A stretch of DNA of 64,000 bases from Methanosarcina mazei S-6. Its GTDB lineage: Archaea > Halobacteriota > Methanosarcinia > Methanosarcinales > Methanosarcinaceae. Below are positions 18,136 through 27,010 of the stretch, one piece after another. Every line of letters begins with the position of its first letter. Position 1 is the stretch's first letter. The notes beneath the pieces were generated by a model. The model did not search any database and was not told the DNA's origin. It worked only from the letters and a program-made list of their open reading frames with translations. The stretch lies in the NCBI RefSeq assembly GCF_000970205.1, contig NZ_CP009512.1:2356001-2420000 (forward strand). Reading direction: 5' to 3'. The position numbers were made by a program, and so were the translations under genes.

Positions 18136-18603
18136 TCAGACCAGTTCAGCTTTTATGATTTTTACTTCAGTTTTCGGACGGTCCTGACGGTCAGTCTTTA
18201 CTTTTCCCATGGCATCGACGACATCCATGCCTTCCACCACCTTTCCAAATACAGGGTGCATTTTATCAAGGTAGTTATTATTTACGAGGTTGATGAAGAA
18301 CTGGCTCCCGCCAGTGTTTGGTCCTGCGTTTGCCATGGAAATAGTGCCCTTGTCGTTCCTGTTGTGCTTTGTGAATTCGTCAGGGATCTCATAACCTGGC
18401 CCTCCAGTGCCCGTTCCAGTCGGGTCTCCGCCCTGTATCATGAACTTGTCAATTATCCTGTGGAAAATTACGCCATCATAGAAGCCCTGGTCCACAAGTT
18501 TTGCAAAGTTTCCTGCCGTGATCGGCATATCTTCAAAAAGTTCGATAGTGATGTCACCCATAGTGGTATGAAAAACCACTTTCTTTCCCTTCCATACAGC
18601 CAT
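18136..18603 (-). CDS. cyclophilin-type peptidyl-prolyl isomerase
   Basis: A compact 155-residue cytoplasmic cyclophilin that catalyses cis-trans isomerisation of prolyl bonds during protein folding. The catalytic arginine lies in FHRIIDKFMIQGGDPTGTG, followed by the SMANAGPNTGGSQFFI motif and the HPVFGKVVEGMDVV segment. There is no signal peptide. AGAGGAAC precedes the ATG. The length is typical of small prokaryotic cyclophilins (single domain). It is a stand-alone gene. Confidence 0.95.
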   Translation of the reverse strand: MAVWKGKKVVFHTTMGDITIELFEDMPITAGNFAKLVDQGFYDGVIFHRIIDKFMIQGGDPTGTGTGGPGYEIPDEFTKHNRNDKGTISMANAGPNTGGSQFFINLVNNNYLDKMHPVFGKVVEGMDVVDAMGKVKTDRQDRPKTEVKIIKAELV

Positions 18604-19565
18604 TTCTGTTCCTCTTTCGGTCTTTTAATTAGATTTATATGTGTGCCTGTCTTTTTGCCGGCTTCTTTGCACTCTATGCTCGCCTTACATGTAAATCCTG
18701 CGCTCCTCGAGTTTCGCCTCGGGAGTAAGACGTCCTTTTCGCTACTCTCAAGCGACTTTTTCTGCGAGGTATAACTCGCATCTGAAAGCAAAAGGATTAA
18801 TTTACGAATCATCGAAGTGAGCTTCCCCTGAAGGCTAATTCAGGACTTCACAGCATTCCATTTATTAGTTTTTGCCATGTTTATGTTGCTGGACCGGGTC
18901 TTTAAAGAGTCTCAGGCGGGAGTCTCAGGCAGAAGAGATTTCCTTACTTCGGGCACTTCAGGAGAAAAAAGCCAGTTGTACATAGTGTTTAAATTCCTGA
19001 TTATTACTCATGATTTAAGGCGCCCGAATGCCCGGTTAATAGCGTATCTGAGGGGGAACTGAAAAGCCTGTATAAAAATTCAATAAAAATTCGTTCGTTG
19101 TTAATATAAGAATAAAATTATAATTCCAATTTTTGCGATTATTTAAAGTTTTTGAGTGAGAGGAGGAGATTTTACTCTCATACAGTACATTTTACTCTCA
19201 TACAGTACAACCTGACATTTTATTTTCCAAACTTTCAGTATAACAGATGGCTTGATTTTACTGGATTTTACTAGATTTTAAAAAATCTATATGGACTTCA
19301 GGTTATTTTGACCTTTTTTCGGGATTTTTTGACATTTTTCCAGGATTTTTTGACATTTTTCCAGGATTTTTTGACATTTTTCCAGGATTTACACTTCTTC
19401 GATTATTTTATTCAAATACTTACATTTTTATAGAGTGATCAGATTATATTATAATGGGAAGAAAGCAGGTAAATTTTGTCAAAATTCTTCAAAAATTGTT
19501 AAGATTTGATACATGCCACATAAATCGGTCTAAAAGTTCTGATGAACGCAGTGGGGTAGATTTTT
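18604..19565. other. gene-poor region upstream of secreted protein
   Basis: About 960 bp without a credible gene. It contains a duplicated TTTTACTCTCATACAGTACA (about 19171-19210), short AGTCTCAGGC duplications near 18909-18932, and tandem 21-bp repeats at 19319-19392. The distal end should hold the promoter of the secreted-protein gene. Confidence 0.55.
19319..19392 (+). repeat. 21-bp tandem repeats
   Basis: Three to four copies of a 21-bp unit, GGATTTTTTGACATTTTTCCA, lie in tandem; the first is divergent. The strand asymmetry (T-rich) is marked. No function is apparent. Confidence 0.85.
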
Positions 19566-20132
19566 ATGAGCAGAGGTCAGGTTTTTAGCCTGTGGTTAGC
19601 CGCAGGCTTCTTCATCCTTCTGGCTGTGTATCCGGCTTCAGCTGAAACGGTTACGGATGGGACAAGTCCTGAATATGAAGAAGGAAAAATAAACTTAACA
19701 GAATACTCAGCGAATTCTTATAATGAAACCGAAAGTATTGAGACTGAGCTGGGGCTGGGCTTCAAATTTCTGAAATCCATGCTTAGCCTGCTTCACCTTA
19801 ACCTGAATCTTATAAATGAAACTCTCAGTGAACGCTCTGAAGAATATCCTTTCCTGCAGCCCACAATAGAAGGAACATCTACAGGGATAAATGCTGTTAA
19901 CTCAACTATTGATTTTGTGGATGATCCGACAAACATGAGTAAAGCAAATGCCACCATGCATACGTTTGACAGCGCCATTGAAGACCTGAACGCAAGCCTC
20001 GTATATCCACAGGATATGCTTGATGCTGCAAATGCAACCCTGGGGAGCCCTGAAGCCACAACACCGATACTTGAAGACATGTACAGAATAACCAGGGCAA
20101 TGATCACTGTTTACGACCACATGGAAAATTAA
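19566..20132 (+). CDS. secreted, sequon-rich hypothetical protein
   Basis: I do not recognise a family. The 188-residue protein begins with a clear Sec signal peptide (basic MSRGQ, hydrophobic LWLAAGFFILLAV, cleavage likely after ASA at about residue 26). The mature part is acidic and helical and contains eight N-glycosylation sequons (NLT, NET, NET, NST, NMS, NAT, NAS, NAT). No cysteine or membrane anchor is evident after the signal. It is probably an extracellular or S-layer-associated glycoprotein. It is flanked by a repeat-rich noncoding region and by a convergent carbohydrate enzyme gene. Confidence 0.75.
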   Translation: MSRGQVFSLWLAAGFFILLAVYPASAETVTDGTSPEYEEGKINLTEYSANSYNETESIETELGLGFKFLKSMLSLLHLNLNLINETLSERSEEYPFLQPTIEGTSTGINAVNSTIDFVDDPTNMSKANATMHTFDSAIEDLNASLVYPQDMLDAANATLGSPEATTPILEDMYRITRAMITVYDHMEN

Positions 20133-20281
20133 TAAATATTCAAAAAAATTTTAAAATAGGAATCCACAACTGTTAAAAAAGCTCAAAAACATAACGGCAT
20201 GTCTGATGAATTAAATACACCATTTAATCATGAAATATATCTTTGCAGGATAAAAGAGGGACAGGTCCCTGGCTCTTGCCT

Positions 20282-22351
20282 TCATTCTGACAATTTTATT
20301 TCTGAACGACCTTTTCCTGCAAATACTGAAAATTTTTTATTGAACAGCCTGATGTTTTCCACGCAAATATCCTCAATCACCTGAGGCAAATAAGGATCTA
20401 TTTTTATACTCTGGCTTTTGCGGTCAGGTTCAAGTCCTAAAATAAGCCGTAAAAATAGCATGCTTGCACCAGCAGCCCACGCCTGAGGTATGGATGAAGT
20501 CGGATACGACACTGGGAAATCAACTTCAGTCCTCTGGTAGCCTGCAAATACCTCAGGGAACCTGCTGTCAAAATATTGAGAAGCTTCCAGAAGGTTTGTT
20601 ATTATCCGGTTTGCTTCATCCCTGTACCCATATTTTATAAATCCCTCTGCGATTAAACTGTTATCATGGGGCCATACCGTCCCGTTATGATACTCAATAG
20701 GATTATATCCCCTGTCGTGACTGGATAGCGTGCGAATTCCCCAGCCGTTATAAAGGTCCCTGCTCATCAGTTGTTTGACGATAATACCAGCCCTGTCATC
20801 TTCAACTATTCCGCTCCAGAGAAGATGCCCCATATTTGATGTCATTGAATCAATTTTTTCCTTGTTTTTGTCCAGCCCAAGAGCAAAATACCCTCCCCTG
20901 TCCTCTATCCAGAAATCTCTGTTAAAACGCCTTTTTAACTCTTTTGCCTGATTTCTCAATTCTTCTGCAAAAGAGGGGTCATCCCAGACTTCCTCCGCCA
21001 GTTCGGCAAGCCTGATCTTCGCGTCATAGATATAACCCTGAAACTCAACCGTAGCTATGGGAGCTTCGGCAAGCCTTGAATCACTGAAAATCATACTGGT
21101 GCCAGAATCTTTCCAGCAGTGGTTATCAAGCCCTTCTTTTGATCTTTTCTTATATTCTACATACCCGTCGCCGTCCATATCCCCAAAATTGTCAATCCAG
21201 TAAAGGGCTTTTAGCGCTGGTTCCTTAAACTCATTAACAAATTCTTTATTGCCTGTCCATTTAAATACCTCGTGGAGCAGGATAAGGAACAACTGACAGG
21301 TGTCAGCAGATCCGAAATACGGGCTATAAGGTTTCTTTCCCAGTAGCGTTTTTTCTCCAAACCTTAGTTCATGAAGAATCTTTCCTGGTTCTTCATCCTT
21401 AAAATAATTATATTCTTTTCCCTGAAGATTTGCTAAATTTCTCAATGTATTGAACGCGATATCCGGAGCAATAAAACAGCACTGGTAAGATGTGATTAAA
21501 CTATCACGGCCGAATAAAGCCATGTACCACGGCATGCCTGCTGCTATTACAGGTTTTTTTCCCGGGGCTATGTAAAATCTGAGTGCAGCTAAATCCATCA
21601 AGCTGTGCCCATATGTCCTGGATAAAATGCTGCAATGCCCGGTTAACCTGGGGACCCTGTCCAGCCATTCCTGCAGGGATTTATGTAAAAATATTTTATT
21701 TTCATCAAGATCTTTACATAAATATTCAGGCTCTATGATGTCATCTTCCCAGACAGGACGAATCGTCAAACAGGTCCTCCAGACCTCTTTTGCAGGAATA
21801 TTAATATTGAAACTTATTTTTTTATTTTCAATTTGCGCTCCGGATTCACATTGAATTATAGTTTTCCTGCATATCCCGTTAGCCCGATATACAAAAATAT
21901 GCTGATATTCTTCCGGATTAATCTCAATAACAGGTTTTGCTTCCGGATCCTGAGAACTTTTTAATTCTATGATGTCCACAAAGTCAGCATCAAGCTGTAC
22001 TGATAAGGTTAAATCCACAGGTTCAGTTTTATAATTATGTATTATAATTTCTTCTCTGGCTCCGTTGCCTGCTGCACGTCTTCTAATAATCGTAATGGGG
22101 TGGGACTCAAATATGGATTCAAAAGGAAGAGTAGCATAATGAGTTGACCAGAAATAATTCACTTCCTTTGCGCTCAATATAGATAGATCCTGATCATTTA
22201 TTTTCAAAATCAGCTCAGATAAAAAACGTGTATCCCTGAAGAAAAAGCCAAGACTGCGATTACCCTTCTGATGTATATTTCCAACAGGATCTGATATGAT
22301 GAATGTTTCTCCGTTGACGATTCGTATTTCAGATTTTGTTTGATAGGTCAC
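20282..22351 (-). CDS. amylo-alpha-1,6-glucosidase / debranching-type glycosidase
   Basis: A 689-residue protein with two regions. Residues 1 to about 230 form the beta-rich N-terminal domain of GDE_N_bis type (starts near the conserved SDPVGNI and GFFFRDTRFLSEL). Residues about 250-670 form an (alpha/alpha)6 barrel as in amylo-alpha-1,6-glucosidase and related GH families, with GMPWYMALFGRDSLITS, FQGYIYDAK, and EYHNGTVWPHDNSLIAEG near the likely catalytic acids. It would trim alpha-linked glucans such as glycogen or a related reserve or glycan; the exact linkage is not determinable here. No secretion signal is present. The start is GTG after GGAGAGAG. Confidence 0.85.
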   Translation of the reverse strand: MTYQTKSEIRIVNGETFIISDPVGNIHQKGNRSLGFFFRDTRFLSELILKINDQDLSILSAKEVNYFWSTHYATLPFESIFESHPITIIRRRAAGNGAREEIIIHNYKTEPVDLTLSVQLDADFVDIIELKSSQDPEAKPVIEINPEEYQHIFVYRANGICRKTIIQCESGAQIENKKISFNINIPAKEVWRTCLTIRPVWEDDIIEPEYLCKDLDENKIFLHKSLQEWLDRVPRLTGHCSILSRTYGHSLMDLAALRFYIAPGKKPVIAAGMPWYMALFGRDSLITSYQCCFIAPDIAFNTLRNLANLQGKEYNYFKDEEPGKILHELRFGEKTLLGKKPYSPYFGSADTCQLFLILLHEVFKWTGNKEFVNEFKEPALKALYWIDNFGDMDGDGYVEYKKRSKEGLDNHCWKDSGTSMIFSDSRLAEAPIATVEFQGYIYDAKIRLAELAEEVWDDPSFAEELRNQAKELKRRFNRDFWIEDRGGYFALGLDKNKEKIDSMTSNMGHLLWSGIVEDDRAGIIVKQLMSRDLYNGWGIRTLSSHDRGYNPIEYHNGTVWPHDNSLIAEGFIKYGYRDEANRIITNLLEASQYFDSRFPEVFAGYQRTEVDFPVSYPTSSIPQAWAAGASMLFLRLILGLEPDRKSQSIKIDPYLPQVIEDICVENIRLFNKKFSVFAGKGRSEIKLSE

Positions 22352-22538
22352 ATTTCTCTCTCCGTATAACCTCGGTCTATCTGCCCCATTCCGTCTTTCC
22401 GAATACCGAAGAGCAGTTGCTAGTTTTCAACCTTTACTGAAGTTTGAGGGCAGTTTTTCTTTCCGTTCAGGTTTCTCTTCTCTATTTTGAATTTAATTAA
22501 AAAAATAAAATCTCCTTAAAATAAGTAAAAGGACATAA

Positions 22539-23159
22539 TTATCTCCTTAAAATAACTCTTGCAGGAGCCCCATCAGCATTTATCTTTATGGGCAGTGCAA
22601 CAAGTTCATACTCTCCCGGCTCTACATTCAGGAGATTCACCCCTTCAATAACCACAACACCGTTTCCTGCAAATTCTTTATGAGCAGGCTTATCCTGATC
22701 TTCGATACGGTCGATAGTAAAATAGTCAAGCCCGATCAGCTTTACTCCATTTTTTACAAGATGGCCGGCAGCCTGCTCTTCTATATAAACAAAGTCTTTA
22801 GTGAGCTTATTTTCGGCTATGAGTTCCGAATTCCTTGTTTTAAACAACAGCCGGATATTGTCTTTTAAATTCACTCTTTTAAGCTCATCAACAGATATTT
22901 TGTGCTCGTCCTTTATCTCTACAACCAGTGCCTTTCCCATTAAAGTGTCCAGATCCAGCTGATTTATTAGGGCCCCTTCCGAAACAAAATGAGCTGGTGC
23001 ATCAATATGCGTACCTATATGGTTACTCATACATATTTTATACAGTTCATACCCTTCTTTCCCGATTGAAGCCAGTCTTTCCTTATCGAATTCAGGGTTC
23101 TCGGGCATTACAACCGTATCTTCAGTTATATCAAGGCTTATATCAATAATCTCTGTCAT
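22539..23159 (-). CDS. cyclase-family metal-dependent hydrolase
   Basis: A 206-residue member of the cyclase / kynurenine-formamidase-like family (PF04199). The hallmark HIGTHIDAPAHF metal-binding motif is present at about residues 47-58, and a second histidine region appears as KPAHKEFAGNG. The downstream segment GEYELVALPIKINADGAPARV is typical. Family members hydrolyse formamides or cyclic amides using zinc or manganese; the substrate here is unknown, and no tryptophan-degradation genes are nearby. The ATG at 23159 (MTEIIDIS) is preferred to the in-frame GTG at 23174 because a GGGGGC element lies just upstream. Confidence 0.83.
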   Translation of the reverse strand: MTEIIDISLDITEDTVVMPENPEFDKERLASIGKEGYELYKICMSNHIGTHIDAPAHFVSEGALINQLDLDTLMGKALVVEIKDEHKISVDELKRVNLKDNIRLLFKTRNSELIAENKLTKDFVYIEEQAAGHLVKNGVKLIGLDYFTIDRIEDQDKPAHKEFAGNGVVVIEGVNLLNVEPGEYELVALPIKINADGAPARVILRR

Positions 23160-23241
23160 CCGTGATGCCCCCACAGATACTCCACAATAAATACAGATAC
23201 CGACAAAAGATAATAAAATTAAGCGAATAATCTGAAATATT

Positions 23242-23360
23242 CAGTAAATTAATAAACTGGACTATTAAGTAAATTAATAAACTGGACTATTAAGTAAATT
23301 AATAAACTGAACTATTAAGTAAATTAATAAACTGAGCTATTAAGTAAATTAATAAATTGG
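23242..23360 (+). repeat. 25-bp tandem repeat, about five copies
   Basis: TAAATTAATAAACTG begins at 23245, 23270, 23295, 23320 and 23345, an exact 25-bp period with a few substitutions. The array fills most of the gap between the cyclase gene and the LLM oxidoreductase gene, next to the latter's stop codon. There are no unique spacers. Confidence 0.93.
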
Positions 23361-23365
23361 ACCAT

Positions 23366-24352
23366 TTATGGAATGGATTCTTTTTTAAGTACAGGAAGAA
23401 CCTTTTCTCCAAAATCCCTGATGAATTTCTCCTGTTCAGAATTGGCATTATGCAAAATGATATTACTGAAACCAAGCTCGATATCTTTTTGAATCCATTC
23501 GATGTGTTTCTCAGGCTCGCAAGAAATCCTTATATGTTCGTCCAGGTCGTCGGGTCTTATATATTTTGAAGCCGAATCAAACTGTTCTGGAGTGTAAATC
23601 TCCTCTTCAACAATACTTTCGATAGTGTTGTTTTTCCACTGCTCATAAGCCCCCTGGCGAGCCTTTTCATCGGTGTTGGAATATGAAAGGTGGACCTGAA
23701 GGTACATAGGTTTTCCTTCTCCTCCACCTTCATGAAAAGCACCCACCATTTTTCTGAGTTTATTGTATGGCTGTGATACTGTCACCATTCCATCTGCCCA
23801 GCCACCTGCCCATTTTGCGGTCTCAGGGGTGAGTGCTGCCCCGATAATTTTTGGCATAGTTTCAGGCTTAACATAAAGCCTGGCTTCTTCTACAGTTATA
23901 TAAGACCCGTAATAAGATACCGTCTCTCCTGAAAACAGCGCCCTTATTACTTCCACACACTCCCGCAGCCTTTCATTTCTTTCAAACTTGGGAGGGTACA
24001 GCTCCCCTGTTATTCTCTCGTTTAAAGCCTGACCGCTCCCGAGTGCCATCCAGAACCTGCCTGGAAACATTTCAGCCAGGGTTGCTGCAGCCTGAGCGAT
24101 AATTGCAGGGTGGTACCTCTGGCCGGGAGCGTTTACGACTCCAAATTCAAGTGAAGTAGCCTGCATAGCCGCTCCAAGCCATGACCATGCAAAACCGGTT
24201 CCTCCCTGTTCAGCCTGCCTGCTGCTCCAGGGCTTAAAGTGATCCGAAGATAAAGCCCCGGTAAATCCGGCTCTTTCAGCCAGCTAAACCCAGTTTAAAA
24301 GCTCCCCGGGCTTGAACTGCTCATGAGAAACATGATATGATAACCCCACCAT
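23366..24352 (-). CDS. F420-dependent LLM-class oxidoreductase with in-frame TAG
   Basis: Read through one TAG (codon 23, 24284-24286), this encodes 328 residues of the luciferase-like, F420-dependent dehydrogenase type. The N-terminus is MVGLSYHVSHEQF...LLNWV, TAG, LAERAGFTG...SSDHFKPW. Downstream are AMQATSLEFGVVNAPGQRYHPA, FPGRFWMALGSGQALNE and the C-terminal ISCEPEKHIEWIQKD. The ATG at 24352 has an AAAGGG ribosome site six bases upstream, so initiation before the TAG is well supported. Starting at the internal ATG 24166 would lose the first beta-alpha unit of the TIM barrel, which carries conserved residues. In relatives a glutamine-like residue is expected at the TAG position (CAG to TAG is one change). 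Pyrrolysine insertion or a recent nonsense mutation are the alternatives. Confidence 0.87.
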
Positions 24353-24786
24353 AAAAACCCTTTATTCCCAATTGCAGATAAAGGTAATTGAGGAAAGCAA
24401 TAACCTGACTAAAGAATCATTCAAGTCACAACCTTTTTGCTGGATAATTGGTCAGGCATTGTTATACGGGTCCATTTTTTACCCCTTTATTTCTACTGGA
24501 AAAATTTAATACAGATTTTTTGTAATTTCAATTTTTGCCTTTAAAATTCATCAAACACCTGAAGATCAAAAGAAGTGTTTCCCATACTTGAGGGAATGTT
24601 CATCAGAGTCTATCAGTTTTTCTCAAACTGCATGGCACGACAGCGTTTCTGTGTAGAAATGAACTGTCAGCGATTTCTTCAGCCTGTACCCCGGCAGAAC
24701 TGATAAATTTACTCAAAATCCGCAGAACTCTTAATCCGTCACTTCTAAGTGGTTACTTTTTAAACTCCTGTCATCATCCGAAATCT
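24353..24786. other. intergenic region upstream of trp operon
   Basis: No gene is seen between the divergent LLM oxidoreductase and trpC. The left end has the oxidoreductase ribosome site and promoter; the right end leads into the trp promoter. No RNA structure was recognised in the middle. Confidence 0.5.
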
Positions 24787-24822
24787 TTTTATATCAAGTA
24801 CAGCATTAGACATTGTTGTACA
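24787..24822 (+). promoter_or_regulatory. trp operon promoter with TGTACA box
   Basis: A TATA-like element TTTTTATATCAAG lies at about 24786-24798, predicting a transcription start near 24818-24823. Exactly there is TGTACA (24817-24822), inside the inverted repeat GTTGT-AC-ACAAC. TGTACA is the TRP-box recognised by the archaeal tryptophan repressor TrpY in Methanothermobacter. The position fits repression by blocking initiation; which protein binds here is inferred. Confidence 0.55.
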
Positions 24823-24845
24823 CAACTATACGTCAGTGATTCATA

Positions 24846-25649
24846 ATGCACGATTCAATTCTCCATATCCTTAACACAACAAAGACCCGAATCCAAACTT
24901 TTGGGCCTGATGCTTACAAAAAGAGATCGCAGCCGCAGTTCCGGAAAAGAGACTTTATTGCCGCTGTGGCAGCCGCACAGGCAGAAGGCAGGGTTCCTGT
25001 AATTGCAGAGGTCAAGCCTGCGTCCCCTGGAAAGAGTTTCAGGGAAGTTCCGCCGTCCGTGGCTGCTGATCTTGCACTGGAAATGGAGGAAGCAGGTGCT
25101 GTTGCAATCTCTGTCCTTACAGAGCCGGGAGTGTTTCGGGGTTCGCTAGAAAACCTGAAAGAAGTAAGGAAAACTGTGTGCCTGCCTGTACTCAGGAAGG
25201 ACTTCATTATTGATAGAGTGCAGCTTGAAGAAGAGGGAAGCGATCTCGTGCTCCTGATAGCAGGAATCCTTGGAAAAGAGCTTGGAGCATTTGTCGAGCT
25301 TGCCATTGAAAAAGGATTTGAGCCCCTTGTAGAGGTGCACAGCAGGGAAGAGCTTGAACTTGCCCTGGAAACGGATACAAAAATAATAGGGGTCAACAAC
25401 CGGAATTTCGAGACCCTTAAAATCGACCTGGCTACCACGGAAGAGCTTGCACCCCTCATCCGGGAATACGACCTTGAACACGGGACCAGCCATCTTATCA
25501 TAAGCGAGAGCGGGATGAACAGTCCCTCAGATGTCAGGCGATTGATGCTGGCAGGGGCAGACGCTGTGCTTATAGGGTCTGCACTTATGGAAAGTGACTC
25601 GGTTTTCGACAAAACTAAAGAATTCGTCCAGGGCTTTTGCTGGCGTTAA
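24846..25649 (+). CDS. trpC: indole-3-glycerol phosphate synthase
   Basis: First gene of the tryptophan operon. It closes the indole ring of CdRP to give indole-3-glycerol phosphate. The 267-residue TIM barrel has the IAEVKPASPGKS catalytic lysine segment (about 57-68), the SVLTEPGVFRGS loop, LRKDFIIDRVQ with the second catalytic lysine, GVNNRNFETLKID, and ISESGMNSPSDVRRL followed by the phosphate-binding GADAVLIGSALM. Full length and stand-alone (not fused to trpF). It precedes trpB by 148 bp, a gap containing a hairpin. Confidence 0.96.
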   Translation: MHDSILHILNTTKTRIQTFGPDAYKKRSQPQFRKRDFIAAVAAAQAEGRVPVIAEVKPASPGKSFREVPPSVAADLALEMEEAGAVAISVLTEPGVFRGSLENLKEVRKTVCLPVLRKDFIIDRVQLEEEGSDLVLLIAGILGKELGAFVELAIEKGFEPLVEVHSREELELALETDTKIIGVNNRNFETLKIDLATTEELAPLIREYDLEHGTSHLIISESGMNSPSDVRRLMLAGADAVLIGSALMESDSVFDKTKEFVQGFCWR

Positions 25650-25678
25650 TAACTGCTTTTTTTCGATTTTCAGGAGTT

Positions 25679-25701
25679 TTAGCCTGCGAAAATAAGGCTA
25701 A
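25679..25701 (+). terminator. hairpin between trpC and trpB
   Basis: TTAGCCT (25679-25685) pairs with AGGCTAA (25695-25701), followed by A-rich then T-rich sequence. It could be a partial terminator, an mRNA processing signal or a stabiliser that sets trpC and trpBA levels apart. No leader peptide is apparent. Confidence 0.4.
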
Positions 25702-25797
25702 AAAATCCTTTTTCACTTCAAAACCAGGTAAATAATTCTTTTTCATAAAATCACGACTAAATAAACCATAAATCAGGAAAATAAAGGAGTAATCAAA

Positions 25798-27009
25798 TTG
25801 GCAGCAGCTATAATTTCAGAATTACAGGTAAAAGGAAAGTACGGGAAATATGGAGGGCAGTACGTGCCAGAAGTCCTCATGCCGGCTCTGGAAGAGCTTG
25901 AGGAAGGTTATGAGAGATACAAAAACGATCCTGAATTCCTTGCAGAACTCGACCACTATCTCAGGGATTTTGCGGGCAGAGAAACTCCTCTTTATCTTGC
26001 CCGGAACCTCAGCAAGAAATATGGGACAAAGATCTACCTCAAGAGGGAAGACCTTGTGCACGGAGGAGCCCACAAGTTAAACAACGCCATAGGGCAGGCC
26101 CTCCTTGCGAAATATATGGGAAAAACCAGGCTGATTGCCGAAACCGGAGCAGGACAGCACGGGACTGCAACTGCAATGGCAGGGGCAAACCTGGGGTTTG
26201 AAACTGTCGTCTACATGGGGGCAAAAGATGTCAAACGACAGCAGATGAATGCATACAGAATGGAACTCATGGGAACCGAGGTAAAACCCGTAAAGACTGG
26301 CTCAAAAACACTCAAGGACGCGATCAACGAGGCTTTCAGGGACTGGGTTACGAACATAGGAAACACACATTACCTTATAGGCTCGGTTGTGGGTCCCCAT
26401 CCCTATCCCATGATCGTAAGGGACTTCCAGAGCGTAATAGGGCGGGAAGTAAAGGAGCAGGCAATGGAAAAAGAAGGCAGGCTTCCCGACACAATAATCG
26501 CCTGCGCAGGAGGAGGGAGCAATGCAATGGGGACTTTCTATCCGTTTATCGAAGACCGGGATGTCAGGCTGATTGCTGTGGAAGCCGGAGGAAAAGCTTT
26601 GAGATGCACGGAAAAAGCAGCTCTTCACTCAGCTTCCCTCTGCGCAGGAGAAGAAGGAATCCTGCATGGGGCAAGGACAAAGGTTCTGCAGGACAAAAAC
26701 GGGCAGATCCTTGAGTCAGAATCCGTGTCTGCCGGGCTTGACTATTCAGGAGTGGGACCTGAACTGGCTTCCCTGGCAGAAAGCGGCAGGGTTACAGCCC
26801 GTTACGTGACAGACGACGAAGCAGTTGAAGCTTTTAACGAGCTGAGCAGGCTTGAAGGGATTATTCCTGCCCTTGAATCCTCCCATGCCCTTGCATACCT
26901 TAAAAAGGCTGCTGAATCAGGAGAACTCGGGGAATTTGTGGTTGTAAACCTTTCAGGACGAGGGGACAAAGACCTGGAAACCGTACTGAGCCTGAAGAGA
27001 GGGATATGA
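25798..27009 (+). CDS. trpB: tryptophan synthase beta chain
   Basis: Condenses indole with serine using PLP. At 403 residues it is the standard TrpB1 form. It opens with [12 protein letters not shown], has the PLP lysine in [20 protein letters not shown], the indole-site glutamate region [13 protein letters not shown], the phosphate cup GGGSNAMG and the C-terminal NLSGRGDKD. The start is a TTG at 25798, supported by AAAGGAGT seven bases upstream. Its stop codon nearly touches trpA, so the two subunits are co-translated. Confidence 0.97.
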
Positions 27010-27010
27010 A

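Noticed and set aside
23242-23360. Possible CRISPR array (25-bp direct repeats)
   Set aside because: Copies are immediately adjacent with no unique spacers, and no cas gene is in the window.
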